Assembly: GCF_001988955.1 (NCBI RefSeq)
Contig: NZ_CP014263.1
Coordinates: 4,186,001 to 4,250,000, forward strand
DNA length: 64,000 bases
Direction: 5' to 3'
From: Spirosoma montaniterrae
Lineage (GTDB): Bacteria; Bacteroidota; Bacteroidia; Cytophagales; Spirosomataceae
The stretch's first letter is position 1; every line of letters begins with the position of its first letter. This document shows positions 50,890 to 59,598 of the stretch, one piece after another. Position numbers and translations under genes: made by a program. Under the pieces are notes generated by a model. The model ran no database searches. It was not told the DNA's origin and saw only the letters and a program-made list of their open reading frames with translations.

Positions 50890-50992
50890 GACGCTCTACC
50901 TGGTAAATTCCGTGATTATTCTGATGGCAACCTGGCAACTGAAGCGAAGTCGTGAAACTGTCTATTCGGTCAGTTTTCCCTTTTTAAGATAA
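50888..50992 (+). pseudogene. Fragment of a membrane-protein C-terminus right of the TnpB element
   Basis: Open in the frame of tnpB after its stop: LTLYLVNSVIILMATWQLKR then SRETVYSVSFPFLR and TAA. It looks like one membrane helix with a basic tail. There is no start or upstream body, so it is a truncated remnant or a chance reading. The source family is not recognised. Confidence 0.3.
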
Positions 50993-50998
50993 CGCACT

Positions 50999-52267
50999 AT
51001 GTTCAGACACCTCATCTCCTGTGTAACGTGGTTAGGCCCGATATTTCTGTCGCTGTGCGTAGTCAATCCCGCAGAAGCCCAGGTCGATCAGCAACGTGCT
51101 GAAGAATACTTCAGCGAGGCAACTACCATCTGTCAGCGCGATGGTGGACGACTATGGGGCATCTCTTTATGTGGGCCAATGGTGTTCGCAGATGCCCGGA
51201 CGCGAACGCGCGCGACCAGTCAACCCCATTCGGCAGAAGACTGGCCTCGAGTTTTTGGTTTCACCAATGCGCCAGTTGACTGGGGCGGTACCCGTTGGGT
51301 CACCTATACCTGGGATTTCACCACAGCCCTACCGAATTCGCGTGTACGGAGGGAGTTCATGTTGCACGAGTTATTTCATCGCATTCAACCAGACCTCGGA
51401 TTGATGCCCCTTTCGGGACAGAACGCACACCTGGACACGTTTGAAGGACGAATCTGGCTGCGGCTTGAGTGGCGCGCCCTGTCGCGGGCACTCGCTCAGT
51501 CGGGAGAGGATCGCAAACGCACGCTGGGCGATGCAGCCGCCTTCCGGCTGAAACGGCGTTCGCTGTTTGGCAATGCCGCCGAGAACGAGCGCGTCGAAGA
51601 AATCCGCGAAGGTCTTGCCCAATATACTGGTATCGTCGTGGTGGCCGACTCGCGTGCTGACGCAATCGCCAGCACAATCGAACACTTAGCTGCGGCTGAA
51701 GGACACGAGACGTTTTTGCAACAATCCTATGCAGCCGGAACGGCGTACGGGGTACTTCTCGATGACGCATCAGCGGATTGGCGACGCAACGTGCGTAGCA
51801 ATTCAGACCTCGGACAGATGCTGATGGCGGCCTTGAATGTGGCACCCGCTGCTGACGCGGTCGAAGCCTCGGCGCGTTATGGTGGCCCGGAAATTCGCTC
51901 CGCCGAACAGACACGCGCCGAGCAGCGACGAACCCGCGAACGTGAACTGCGGAGCCGCTTTGTTGATGGCCCTGTGCTGCTCATTCCGTCAGGCGGTGGC
52001 ACAACGTTTAACGCGGTAGGAGCCACGCCCATTCCCGGAGTCGGGACGGTGTTTGTCCTGCCCTGCCGCGTCAAGGGAGAGTGGGGTACGCTGGAGGCAA
52101 CAAATGGCATCCTGGTAAATGATGACGGCAAGCGACGGCTGGCTGGACCGATCCGCATTGAAGGCATCAACATTCGTGGCGAGGGCTGGACGGTGATGGT
52201 CGCTTCGGGCTGGACCGTGCGCCCTGGGCCTCGGTCCGGCGATTACCAGATCATGCGCGAACCGTAG
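50999..52267 (+). CDS. Secreted gluzincin-like metallopeptidase of unknown family
   Basis: 422 residues with signal peptide (ISCVTWLGPIFLSLCVVNPAEAQ is spread over about 6-28). Zinc motif HExxH is His123-Glu124-Leu-Phe-His127 in FMLHELFHRIQPDLG. A second motif IREGLAQYTG places Glu204 as the likely third ligand, the gluzincin arrangement. The C-terminal part (about 310-422) is beta-rich without cysteines and may bind substrate or cap the active site. No known peptidase family was recognised. The gene follows the TnpB element directly, and no promoter match was found. Confidence 0.78.
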   Translation: MFRHLISCVTWLGPIFLSLCVVNPAEAQVDQQRAEEYFSEATTICQRDGGRLWGISLCGPMVFADARTRTRATSQPHSAEDWPRVFGFTNAPVDWGGTRWVTYTWDFTTALPNSRVRREFMLHELFHRIQPDLGLMPLSGQNAHLDTFEGRIWLRLEWRALSRALAQSGEDRKRTLGDAAAFRLKRRSLFGNAAENERVEEIREGLAQYTGIVVVADSRADAIASTIEHLAAAEGHETFLQQSYAAGTAYGVLLDDASADWRRNVRSNSDLGQMLMAALNVAPAADAVEASARYGGPEIRSAEQTRAEQRRTRERELRSRFVDGPVLLIPSGGGTTFNAVGATPIPGVGTVFVLPCRVKGEWGTLEATNGILVNDDGKRRLAGPIRIEGINIRGEGWTVMVASGWTVRPGPRSGDYQIMREP

Positions 52268-52288
52268 TTGGTGAATCGGAGAATGCTG

Positions 52289-52660
52289 TTATCCAATCGG
52301 CTTACCAAACCGCAGGGTGTTTCCGTTCGGGTCGGTTACGTAAAATTCCCGTCTGCCCCAACTCTGGTCAATTGGTCCCTGATGAACAGGTGAATCTGCC
52401 TTCCCGGTTGTATCCAAACCCCGTTCGACGTATTTCTGGAATAACGCATCGACCTCATCCACCCGGATGTTTACGACACTTCCAAAGAGGGAGTCTGCTT
52501 CAAAAACGGTCAGTTGCAGTTCGACTTCGCCCTGAACCAAATCAACCACCCCATCATCGGCAGAAGCCTCCGGGTACTTCAACTGAAAATCAAGGATGCC
52601 CGTATAGAAGGCAATGGCTTCCCGTATGTTTCGGCATTTGAAAAGGGGAATCAGTTTCAT
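52289..52660 (-). CDS. VOC-family protein (glyoxalase/bleomycin-resistance fold)
   Basis: 123 residues, one vicinal-oxygen-chelate domain with two beta-alpha-beta-beta-beta units: LIPLFKCRNIREAIAFYTGIL at the start and WGRREFYVTDPNGNTLRFGKPIG at the end. The C-terminal pattern F.V.DPNGN.L.F is that of bleomycin-resistance-like and glyoxalase-like proteins. Substrate unknown. Convergent with the metallopeptidase gene (21-base gap). The region 52661-52826 shows no gene. Confidence 0.88.
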   Translation of the reverse strand: MKLIPLFKCRNIREAIAFYTGILDFQLKYPEASADDGVVDLVQGEVELQLTVFEADSLFGSVVNIRVDEVDALFQKYVERGLDTTGKADSPVHQGPIDQSWGRREFYVTDPNGNTLRFGKPIG

Positions 52661-52826
52661 AGTTCTTGTTGTTAGTTGAACGCAATACTAAATTCGGCAA
52701 AACATAACCTTTTTACGTTCAGTAATTTATGGCAAAAATTTCTGTCAAAAATGAGCTTAGAGCGTACCACGCACAATCGTCCACTTCACTCCGTTCAAAA
52801 CTACATGAAGGAGTAAGGGTAAGAGA

Positions 52827-53546
52827 CTACTTCCCGGATTTGCGAATGTCTTCGGCCTGAGCAAACGCTGCCAAACAAGTATCCAGCGGTTTGCCCTGTT
52901 GATAAATGCAATCACAAAATTCGTGGCAACCCGCAGGATTTTTGCTGGAAGCGCATTGATTGCTGCACTCCGCTTCGGAATTGCCCGGCACTAGCTCATA
53001 TAAATAGAACGTACCGACAACAATTATGACTAAGGCAAGGAAGGAACCGCCAAAAAAAAGAACCCGAAGGCGATTACCCAACGGCATTGTCAACACCGGG
53101 GCATCTGTTTTGTGTGACTTGATTGGCAAAATGTGTTTTAAGCGGTCGTAATCCCAGAGTAATAAAAACAAGCTGGCTAACAGCATCATCGTATTGAGCC
53201 GGGTGCCATTAAATCGGGTAGCATACGTCAGTACGCAAATATTGATGATGATGGGAAAATACATCAGTGCCCCAAGAAGTGCAGTCCTCGGAATTAGTAA
53301 TAATACGGCTGTAATCAGTTGTGCAATCCCAATGAACGTATAGTAATACCCCGTTAGCTGTAAGGCATCAAAGTAATGCCCCAGCGGATTATTGGATGGC
53401 AATCCCTCAGCGAACCGTTCGCCCATGATTTTAACCAGACCTGCCGGTATAAAGCTCGCTGCCAGAGCGATGCGGCAAAAAACAGCAAAATTCCTGAACC
53501 ATTTGTCAGACTTTGCTTCGTAATAGATTTCTTCGATTCGATTCAT
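52827..53546 (-). CDS. DoxX-like membrane protein with Cys-rich tail
   Basis: 239 residues. Helices at about 22-42, 68-88, 92-112, 120-138 and 165-190, with FIPAGLVKIMGERF in the first, as in DoxX-like and MauE-type proteins that may serve in electron transfer or redox maintenance. The C-terminal extracytoplasmic tail (about 192-239) carries six cysteines (AECSNQCASSKNPAGCHEFC, DCIYQQGKPLDTC), suggesting disulfides or metal binding. It is 25 bases downstream of a small membrane protein gene; the two form an operon. Confidence 0.85.
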   Translation of the reverse strand: MNRIEEIYYEAKSDKWFRNFAVFCRIALAASFIPAGLVKIMGERFAEGLPSNNPLGHYFDALQLTGYYYTFIGIAQLITAVLLLIPRTALLGALMYFPIIINICVLTYATRFNGTRLNTMMLLASLFLLLWDYDRLKHILPIKSHKTDAPVLTMPLGNRLRVLFFGGSFLALVIIVVGTFYLYELVPGNSEAECSNQCASSKNPAGCHEFCDCIYQQGKPLDTCLAAFAQAEDIRKSGK

Positions 53547-53571
53547 GGTTGCCTGCTGATGTCGATCTGAT

Positions 53572-53907
53572 TCATTCGTTTCTGCGACGGTTTGTTAGAC
53601 TAAGAAGAAAATGCAAGACCAGAGCTATAGCCGCCCAATAGATAGAAAAAGCGGCAACCAACATTGGGGGGGCCGGATCGGGGTCTTGGGCTAAAAACGA
53701 TAGTGGCTTAATCAACACAAATTTGAAAGGGTATATGATGGTAGCCAGGGTTCTCTGCCATGCTATTGGCGATTCGGCTCCTAAGAACCACTCGCCGTTT
53801 TTAGGGAAAAGCCCGACTTCTGGCCCCAAAAGCGAATTGGAAATAAATTGAAACGCAAACGCCGAAAGAAGGAAGATACCAACGAATCGTTTTCTTGAGA
53901 TGTGCAT
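53572..53907 (-). CDS. Small membrane protein
   Basis: 111 residues with helices at about 9-27 (FVGIFLLSAFAFQFISNSLL) and 80-104 (PPMLVAAFSIYWAAIALVLHFLL), and probably one in the middle (FKFVLIKPLSFLA). A first ATG gives MHISRKRF, basic as for an inside N-terminus. The family is not recognised; probably cotranscribed with the DoxX-like gene. A TAACTTTG -7 match lies 39 bases upstream. Confidence 0.75.
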   Translation of the reverse strand: MHISRKRFVGIFLLSAFAFQFISNSLLGPEVGLFPKNGEWFLGAESPIAWQRTLATIIYPFKFVLIKPLSFLAQDPDPAPPMLVAAFSIYWAAIALVLHFLLSLTNRRRNE

Positions 53908-53945
53908 AGTGATGACCTATTTGTTTCAAAAAGAACTTTGCATTT

Positions 53946-53953
53946 CAAAGTTA
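53946..53953 (-). promoter_or_regulatory. Candidate -7 element of the DoxX operon
   Basis: Minus strand TAACTTTG fits TAnnTTTG, 39 bases before the start at 53907. No TTG at the expected -33. Confidence 0.4.
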
Positions 53954-54012
53954 ATAAAATCTTTTAGGATGCTACTTTTTTAGAGCAACGACCAAAAATA
54001 GCCCAATCCAAC

Positions 54013-56433
54013 TTATTCACTCCGCAAGCTCCTCACCGGGCTCATCAGGGCAGCTTTGATGCTCTGGAACGAAACTGTCAGGAAAGCAATCATTACCGCC
54101 AGTAGCCCCGCTACGGCGAAAATCCACCACTCGATGCTGGTTTTGTAGGCGAAGTCCTCGAGCCACTGCTGCATGGCATACCACGCCAGCGGACTGGCAA
54201 TGAGAATGGCAATCAACACTAATTGCAGGAACTCTTTCGACAGCAGCCCCACAATGCTGGCAACGCTGGCTCCCAGCACTTTGCGGACGCCGATTTCTTT
54301 GGTGCGCTGCTGTATGCTGAGTAGCGCAATGGCAAACAGGCCCATGCACGAGAGCGCGATAGCGATGCCAGCCGCCAGACTATACATCTGCGACAGCCGT
54401 TCTTCGCGCTTATACCAGCGGTCGGTGTTTTCGCTCATGAAACTGCCCAGAAACGCTGAATTGGGCGCAATCTGTTGCCACTCCCGCTTCAACACGTCCA
54501 TTGTGGCAACCATGTTTTGGGGTGTTACGCGCACCAGAATATAACTGATGTCGCTACTCTGATGGAGGTGCATGGTAATGGGTTTCACCTCACTACGCAG
54601 GGCATATAGATGAAAATCAGGCACTAAACCAATTACCTGGTAATAGACTCCGCCCGAATCGGTCTGAAACGTAGCACCGATGGGTTGCTTTTCGCCCAGT
54701 TGCCTGGCAAAACTGCTTGTTACTATGACCGACGTAGTGGAGTCGGCGGGGCGTTGGCGGCTGTAATCGCGCCCGGCGAGCAGGTCGATACCCAGCGTTT
54801 GCAGATACTCATAATCGACCCGCAGCCAGTCGGACGTAACCTCGCGTCCTTTGTGTGTGAAGCCTACTACGCTGCGTGTGCTGCTACCATCTAAACCCCG
54901 GCCAATGTTAATGTTTGTGCCGGTGATTGCCACTACGTTTGGGTTCCCGGCCAGCCGGTTACGGAGCTGGTTTAGCGCGTAAGTTCCCGTAACCTCGTTG
55001 CCAACCGGAATACTGATGACCTGCCCCTTACTGAAACCCAGCGATTTTGTACGTAGAAAATGAATCTGACGCAATACCACGAACGTGCTGATGATGAGCA
55101 GGCAGGCAATGGCAAACTGAGCAACGATAAGCCCATTTCGTAACAGGCCCGGCTTGCCCATCTGAACGCGCCCTTTGAGTACCAGCACCGTCTGAAAGCG
55201 CGTCATGACCCAGGCCGGGTAGCCGCCTGCCACTGCCGTCACCAGCAGAAAGCCCAGCAGCACGATCAGCCACGTTACAGGTTGTTGCAGTGCGTTGGTA
55301 GAAACATTCGCATTGAAAACGGCATTGAACGACGGGCGCAACAGCACCGCCAGCAGCAAACCCAACAGCAGGCCCAGCCCGCAGGTGAGCAGGGTTTCGC
55401 CCCAAAGCTGCACGAACAACTGCCCGCGCATGGCTCCCAGTGATTTCCGAACGCCCACTTCCCGCGCCCGCGTAAACGACCGCGCCAGCGTCAGATTCAC
55501 GAAATTGATGGCGGCAATAATCAGGATAAACAGGCCAATCAGTCCCAGCGTGTATACATACATGCGACTCGTGCCAGCCCCCTGAATGGCACCCGTATCG
55601 AAATGCACGTCGAGCAACGGTTGCAGACGCAGGCTAATCAGTTCACCCCGCTCGTCGGGTTTGGCACCGAGTGCTTTCTGGTCGCGGATAACAGACTGGA
55701 AGTTGATCTGCGTGAAAGATTGCAACCGTTTTTCCATTGTCTCTTGCCCAACGGCGGGCTTGAGCTTTACATACACTTCGTGGTTAGTATTATCCCACTG
55801 GTCTTTGCTGCGCTCGTAATCGGGGCTGTTTTCTACCCGCACAAAAGCATCGAACTGTAGGGTAGAGTTGTCGGGGAAGTCGGCCAGTATGCCCGTAATG
55901 ATGTAGGCTTTCGAGCCATTCTGTCCGTTTACCTGAACGGTTTTTCCTATCGGATTTTCGGTGCCGAACACGTCTTTCGCCATGTTTTCGGTGATGACCA
56001 TGCTGCTCAGGCTGTTCAGGGCCGTTTTGGGGTTGCCCAGCCGCATCGGAAACGAGAGCATCGTCAGCGCGTCGGGATCAATAAAGTCGATTTCTTTCTC
56101 CAATTGCCGGTTGCCATACTGCACTGATCCGTTGCCCTGCTCGTAACGCGTGATACCTTCGATTTCGGGAAATTGCTGGCGCAGGGCGGGCGTCAGCGGA
56201 TAGGGCATACTGGCCGAACGTTCTTCGCCTTTGGGGTCCTGCACCAGCAGGTTGGCCCGGTACAGCCGGTCGGTGTCGGCATGGAACCGATCATACGACA
56301 GTTCGAACGCTGCCGACAGAAACAACAGAATGCTGCTACAGAAGGCAACTGCCAGCCCCAGCACGTTTATGAGCGTCGATGATTTATGCTTCCAGAGACT
56401 TCGGAAAGCGATTTTGAGATAATTGCGTAACAT
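54013..56433 (-). CDS. FtsX/MacB-type ABC transporter permease (1 of 4 in tandem)
   Basis: 806 residues, no prefix domain. MLRNYLKIAFRSLWKHKSST precedes helix 1 (about 19-43). MacB core domain with ITENMAKDVFGTENPIGKTV, first FtsX helix set (about 287-440; FVNLTLARSFTRAREVGVRKSLGA), second core domain, and last helix set (about 680-800; QQRTKEIGVRKVLGASVASIVGLLS). The tail reads SFQSIKAALMSPVRSLRSE. No ATPase partner is present. Last gene of the minus-strand permease block; 70 bases from the next one upstream. Confidence 0.9.
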   Translation of the reverse strand: MLRNYLKIAFRSLWKHKSSTLINVLGLAVAFCSSILLFLSAAFELSYDRFHADTDRLYRANLLVQDPKGEERSASMPYPLTPALRQQFPEIEGITRYEQGNGSVQYGNRQLEKEIDFIDPDALTMLSFPMRLGNPKTALNSLSSMVITENMAKDVFGTENPIGKTVQVNGQNGSKAYIITGILADFPDNSTLQFDAFVRVENSPDYERSKDQWDNTNHEVYVKLKPAVGQETMEKRLQSFTQINFQSVIRDQKALGAKPDERGELISLRLQPLLDVHFDTGAIQGAGTSRMYVYTLGLIGLFILIIAAINFVNLTLARSFTRAREVGVRKSLGAMRGQLFVQLWGETLLTCGLGLLLGLLLAVLLRPSFNAVFNANVSTNALQQPVTWLIVLLGFLLVTAVAGGYPAWVMTRFQTVLVLKGRVQMGKPGLLRNGLIVAQFAIACLLIISTFVVLRQIHFLRTKSLGFSKGQVISIPVGNEVTGTYALNQLRNRLAGNPNVVAITGTNINIGRGLDGSSTRSVVGFTHKGREVTSDWLRVDYEYLQTLGIDLLAGRDYSRQRPADSTTSVIVTSSFARQLGEKQPIGATFQTDSGGVYYQVIGLVPDFHLYALRSEVKPITMHLHQSSDISYILVRVTPQNMVATMDVLKREWQQIAPNSAFLGSFMSENTDRWYKREERLSQMYSLAAGIAIALSCMGLFAIALLSIQQRTKEIGVRKVLGASVASIVGLLSKEFLQLVLIAILIASPLAWYAMQQWLEDFAYKTSIEWWIFAVAGLLAVMIAFLTVSFQSIKAALMSPVRSLRSE

Positions 56434-56458
56434 CTGAACAAGAATTGATATGATTACT

Positions 56459-56505
56459 ATCTGAACCAGGATTTGCAGGATTGATGCGATTAAACGAGAT
56501 TGGCT
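56459..56505. repeat. Dispersed intergenic repeat, copy 1
   Basis: About 47 bases from ATCTGAACCAGGATTT to GAGATTGGCT. It matches 59552-59598 at all but a few positions and ends in each case within or just before the stop of a permease gene. Confidence 0.8.
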
Positions 56506-58939
56506 ATTCGCTCCGCAGGCTCTTGACGGGGTTTATCAGGGCGGCTTTGATACTTTGGAAGCTCACCGTCAGCAGGGCAATGCCCACCGCCAGCAGGCCC
56601 GCCACCGCAAATACCCACCACTCGATGTCGATCTTGTAGGCGAAATCCTGCAACCACCGGTTCATAGCCCACCAGGCAATGGGGCTGGCAATGACAATGG
56701 CGATCAACACCAGTTTGAGAAAATCTTTCGATAACAGAGCCACAATGCTCGATACGCTGGCACCCAGCACTTTGCGAACGCCAATTTCTTTAGTACGTTG
56801 CTGTGCCGTGAACGTAGCGAGACCGAACAGACCCAGGCAAGCAATGAAGATGGCTAAGAAAGCAAAACTCGTAAAGATGCGGCTTACTCGCTGAACATTG
56901 TCGTACATGCGGGCATACGACTGATCCATGAACGTGTACCGGAATACCAGATTGGGTGAGAAATCCTTCCATTTAGCTTCCATTGCCTTCAGGAGTTGCG
57001 GCATATCCTCCGTGTTGGCCTTTACGGAAATCATGGTGGGGCTGATAGTGAAGAATAAAGCCAGCGGTTCAATTTCGTTTTGCAGACTCTGGGAGTGAAA
57101 ATCATGCATGACCCCAATAATTTCGTACAGAGCGTCACCGGCACGCAACAACTTTTTGCCAACCGGATTTTCCAGTCCCAATTTTTGGGCCATCGTCTGA
57201 TTGATAATAACGGCTCGGCTATTGGCAGGCCGTTGCTCCGAAAAATTGCGCCCGGCCACGAGTTTCATCCCCAGCGTGGATAGATAATCCTCATCGACCG
57301 CCCAAGCCTGCCCGGAAAGTGCTGCGTCTATCTTTTCTTTTCCTTCGTTAAAAAACATATTGCTATTGCGCTTTGCACCTTCGATGGGCAGGTAATCACT
57401 GATACTGGCATTGACTACACCGGGAATACGTTTCAGTTCAGATTTGAACGTTTTCACCTGCTCGTCAGGCATATTGGTGCCGTGTAACTGAATCACCTGG
57501 TTTCGGTCAAATCCCACTTTCTGAGTCAGAATGTAATCCATCTGCGTACTTATGACAAGCGTACCGACAATGAGCATAATCGAAACTGCGAATTGGAACA
57601 CAACCAAGCCGCTTCGCAGACCGGTTGAGCGAGTACCCCGGCGAATTTTACCTTTCAGCACTTCAACCGGATTGAAACCCGATAGATAAAAGGCGGGATA
57701 CATCCCGGCCAGCAAACCAACGAAGAGAATGGAGCTGATAATGGCCGGACCAAACCAGGCTGTCTGCCAAGGGAAAGCTAACGCCCTGCCCGATAGCGTA
57801 TTGAAGAATGGCAGCAATAGTGCGGCCAGCGCAATACCTAACAAAAAGGCGACGATGGTGATTAGCGTCGACTCGGCTAGGAACTGTCCAATTAACGCAC
57901 CCCGCTCCGAACCAACCACCTTACGCAGTCCTACTTCTTCGGCACGGTTGGCTGATTGAGCAGTAGAAAGGTTGACGAAATTGACACAGGCAATAAGAAT
58001 GATAAACAGGGCTGCGGCCCCAAAAAGCCATATAAATCGAATATCGCCACGGGTGTGGCCGTCATCAATATCGCTGGAGTATAAATGAATGTCGGTCAGA
58101 GGTTGCAGATGAAGGGCTGCCGACTTCAGAAACGTTTCAGGATCAGCAAATTTCGCCTGTCGTAAGGCGGGTAGCATGTAATTCGTGAGGATGTCCCGGG
58201 TCATCTTCTCCTCCAATTCCTCAATATCTGTTTCGGGTTTAACTTGTATATAACTGTCATAATTGCTTTGTAGCCAACGGGTTTGCTCGCCTTCGTCAAA
58301 CTCCACACCAGATAATGTGAGCAGAAAATCGTAATTCAGGTGCGAGTTGCTGGGCATATTTTTCATCACGCCACTAATTCGGTAGGGAACGCTGTCATTG
58401 CCATTTAGGTAGATGGAATTGCCAATTGGATTCTTGTCTTTGAAGTATTTTTCCGCCTTTCGTTCCGATATGACCACGGTATGTGGTTCGGCCAGAGCAC
58501 TGCTCACGTCTCCCCGAACCAGCGGCAAACTGAAAATATCCAAAATAGCCTGGTCGGCGTAGGTAAATCCCTCCTCGTGGTACTGGGTGGACTCGCCCTT
58601 AATCCGGATTTCATTACTGCCCGCCCCGTAAAATAATGGTCTCTCCATCAAACGGGCCGCTTTTTCTATTTGTGGAAAATTCTTCTCAACGGTGGAAGCG
58701 AAATTGGCCGAAAAATGTGCGTTTAAATTTCTTTCGCCGTCCAGAGTTATTGAGCGATATACCCGATAAATATTTTCCGCGTTCGGCACCTGCTGGTCAT
58801 AGCTGGTTTCATGGAAAATGTAAAGCGTAATCAACAGACAGGCCGCTACGCCCAAGCCTAAGCCTGATACATTGACGGCAGTAAATAGTTTGTTGCGGAG
58901 CAGATTCCGCCAGGCGATTTTGAGGTAGTTGCGTAACAT
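56504..58939 (-). CDS. FtsX/MacB-type ABC transporter permease (2 of 4 in tandem)
   Basis: 811 residues. By eye this is the closest relative of the PadR-linked permease at 45740: shared FVNLSTAQSANRAEEVGLRKVVGS, PAFYLSGFNPVEVLKG and ASISDYLPIEGAKRN. It lacks that protein's N-terminal prefix. Two FtsX sets at about 280-420 and 690-805; tail AALINPVKSLRSE. The MacB-like core domains face the periplasm. Substrate unknown. A 41-base gap separates it from the exported protein gene upstream. Confidence 0.9.
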   Translation of the reverse strand: MLRNYLKIAWRNLLRNKLFTAVNVSGLGLGVAACLLITLYIFHETSYDQQVPNAENIYRVYRSITLDGERNLNAHFSANFASTVEKNFPQIEKAARLMERPLFYGAGSNEIRIKGESTQYHEEGFTYADQAILDIFSLPLVRGDVSSALAEPHTVVISERKAEKYFKDKNPIGNSIYLNGNDSVPYRISGVMKNMPSNSHLNYDFLLTLSGVEFDEGEQTRWLQSNYDSYIQVKPETDIEELEEKMTRDILTNYMLPALRQAKFADPETFLKSAALHLQPLTDIHLYSSDIDDGHTRGDIRFIWLFGAAALFIILIACVNFVNLSTAQSANRAEEVGLRKVVGSERGALIGQFLAESTLITIVAFLLGIALAALLLPFFNTLSGRALAFPWQTAWFGPAIISSILFVGLLAGMYPAFYLSGFNPVEVLKGKIRRGTRSTGLRSGLVVFQFAVSIMLIVGTLVISTQMDYILTQKVGFDRNQVIQLHGTNMPDEQVKTFKSELKRIPGVVNASISDYLPIEGAKRNSNMFFNEGKEKIDAALSGQAWAVDEDYLSTLGMKLVAGRNFSEQRPANSRAVIINQTMAQKLGLENPVGKKLLRAGDALYEIIGVMHDFHSQSLQNEIEPLALFFTISPTMISVKANTEDMPQLLKAMEAKWKDFSPNLVFRYTFMDQSYARMYDNVQRVSRIFTSFAFLAIFIACLGLFGLATFTAQQRTKEIGVRKVLGASVSSIVALLSKDFLKLVLIAIVIASPIAWWAMNRWLQDFAYKIDIEWWVFAVAGLLAVGIALLTVSFQSIKAALINPVKSLRSE

Positions 58940-58964
58940 GATACGTGATGTTCAGTTGTGGGTG

Positions 58965-58984
58965 CGGCTTTCCAGCCGCGTTAC
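58965..58984. repeat. Half copy of the dehydrogenase 3'-end repeat
   Basis: The same 20 bases occur at 39427-39446. They contain CGGCT/AGCCG and end in GTTAC, which gives the stop codon of the neighbouring minus-strand gene in both places. The opposite arm is missing here. Confidence 0.75.
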
Positions 58985-59526
58985 TTTACCTTCACTTCGT
59001 TTGCTTCTCCGGCATTTACTGTAAATGGCAGCTCCATTTGCAGCACGCCGTTTTGCCAGTATTTGTAGCGATATTCGCCGGGGTTTAACCGCACGGTCAG
59101 CGGAAAGCGACTCTCTTCGTCGCGCTTGGGGTTGAACGAGCGCGTCATCAGGTAGTTATCGCCATAGACTTCCAGCCGCCCCTTGCCCGCACAGGTTTCG
59201 CAGCGAAACGTAACCTCGGCGCCCGGCTCGCCCGACTCAGCGTCAACACCCGGCTTTGGCATACCCGGCACATGGCGAATGTCGAGCGCGTCGAGCGACC
59301 GGAGCATTTGCTGATAGAGCGAATCGCGACCGGCTTTGGTCATGCCCGCTACGTCGAACTGGAGATTGTGCCGAAATGAACGCCCATCGCGCGTACCAAC
59401 GACGTTGACCGACAGCGTCTTACCGTCGTTAACGGTTTGCATACTCTTCACCACGGTTTGGGCCGAAACCGGCAGGGCCAGTGCGCCGGGCAGGCAAATA
59501 GTAAGGATGATTCTTAGAAAAGTCAT
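58981..59526 (-). CDS. Small exported protein with CETC motif
   Basis: 181 residues with signal peptide MTFLRIILTICLPGALALPVSAQ. A soluble, beta-rich domain follows, with one CxxC pair (FRCETCAGKG, about 108-118) that could bind a metal or form a disulfide, and a C-terminal Ig-like stretch (VRLNPGEYRYKYWQNGVL). Lies between two permease genes in the same direction, so it may be the periplasmic partner of that transporter block (inference). The family is not recognised. The stop codon is formed by the repeat at 58965. Confidence 0.75.
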   Translation of the reverse strand: MTFLRIILTICLPGALALPVSAQTVVKSMQTVNDGKTLSVNVVGTRDGRSFRHNLQFDVAGMTKAGRDSLYQQMLRSLDALDIRHVPGMPKPGVDAESGEPGAEVTFRCETCAGKGRLEVYGDNYLMTRSFNPKRDEESRFPLTVRLNPGEYRYKYWQNGVLQMELPFTVNAGEANEVKVK

Positions 59527-59551
59527 TTGAACCAGGATTTATGGGATTGAT

Positions 59552-59598
59552 ATCTGAACCAGGATTTTTAGGATTGATGCGATTAAACAAGATTGGCT
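59552..59598. repeat. Dispersed intergenic repeat, copy 2
   Basis: About 47 bases matching 56459-56505. A partial third copy (GAACCAGGATTTATGGGATT) lies just before it at 59529-59548. Confidence 0.8.

Larger units (their letters stand above)
49571..50893 (+). mobile_element. TnpB-only IS200/IS605-type element
   Basis: Ends are defined by two similar subterminal hairpins (49591-49613 and 50863-50889), both of the form CTCCCG..TTAG..CGGGGG, as expected for single-strand transposons with no terminal inverted repeats or target duplication. It carries tnpB but no tnpA (Y1 transposase), so movement would need a transposase in trans. Left flank is the SUMF1 pseudogene; right flank is a different fragment, so the site was rearranged. 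Exact ends are uncertain by about 10 bases. Confidence 0.78.
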
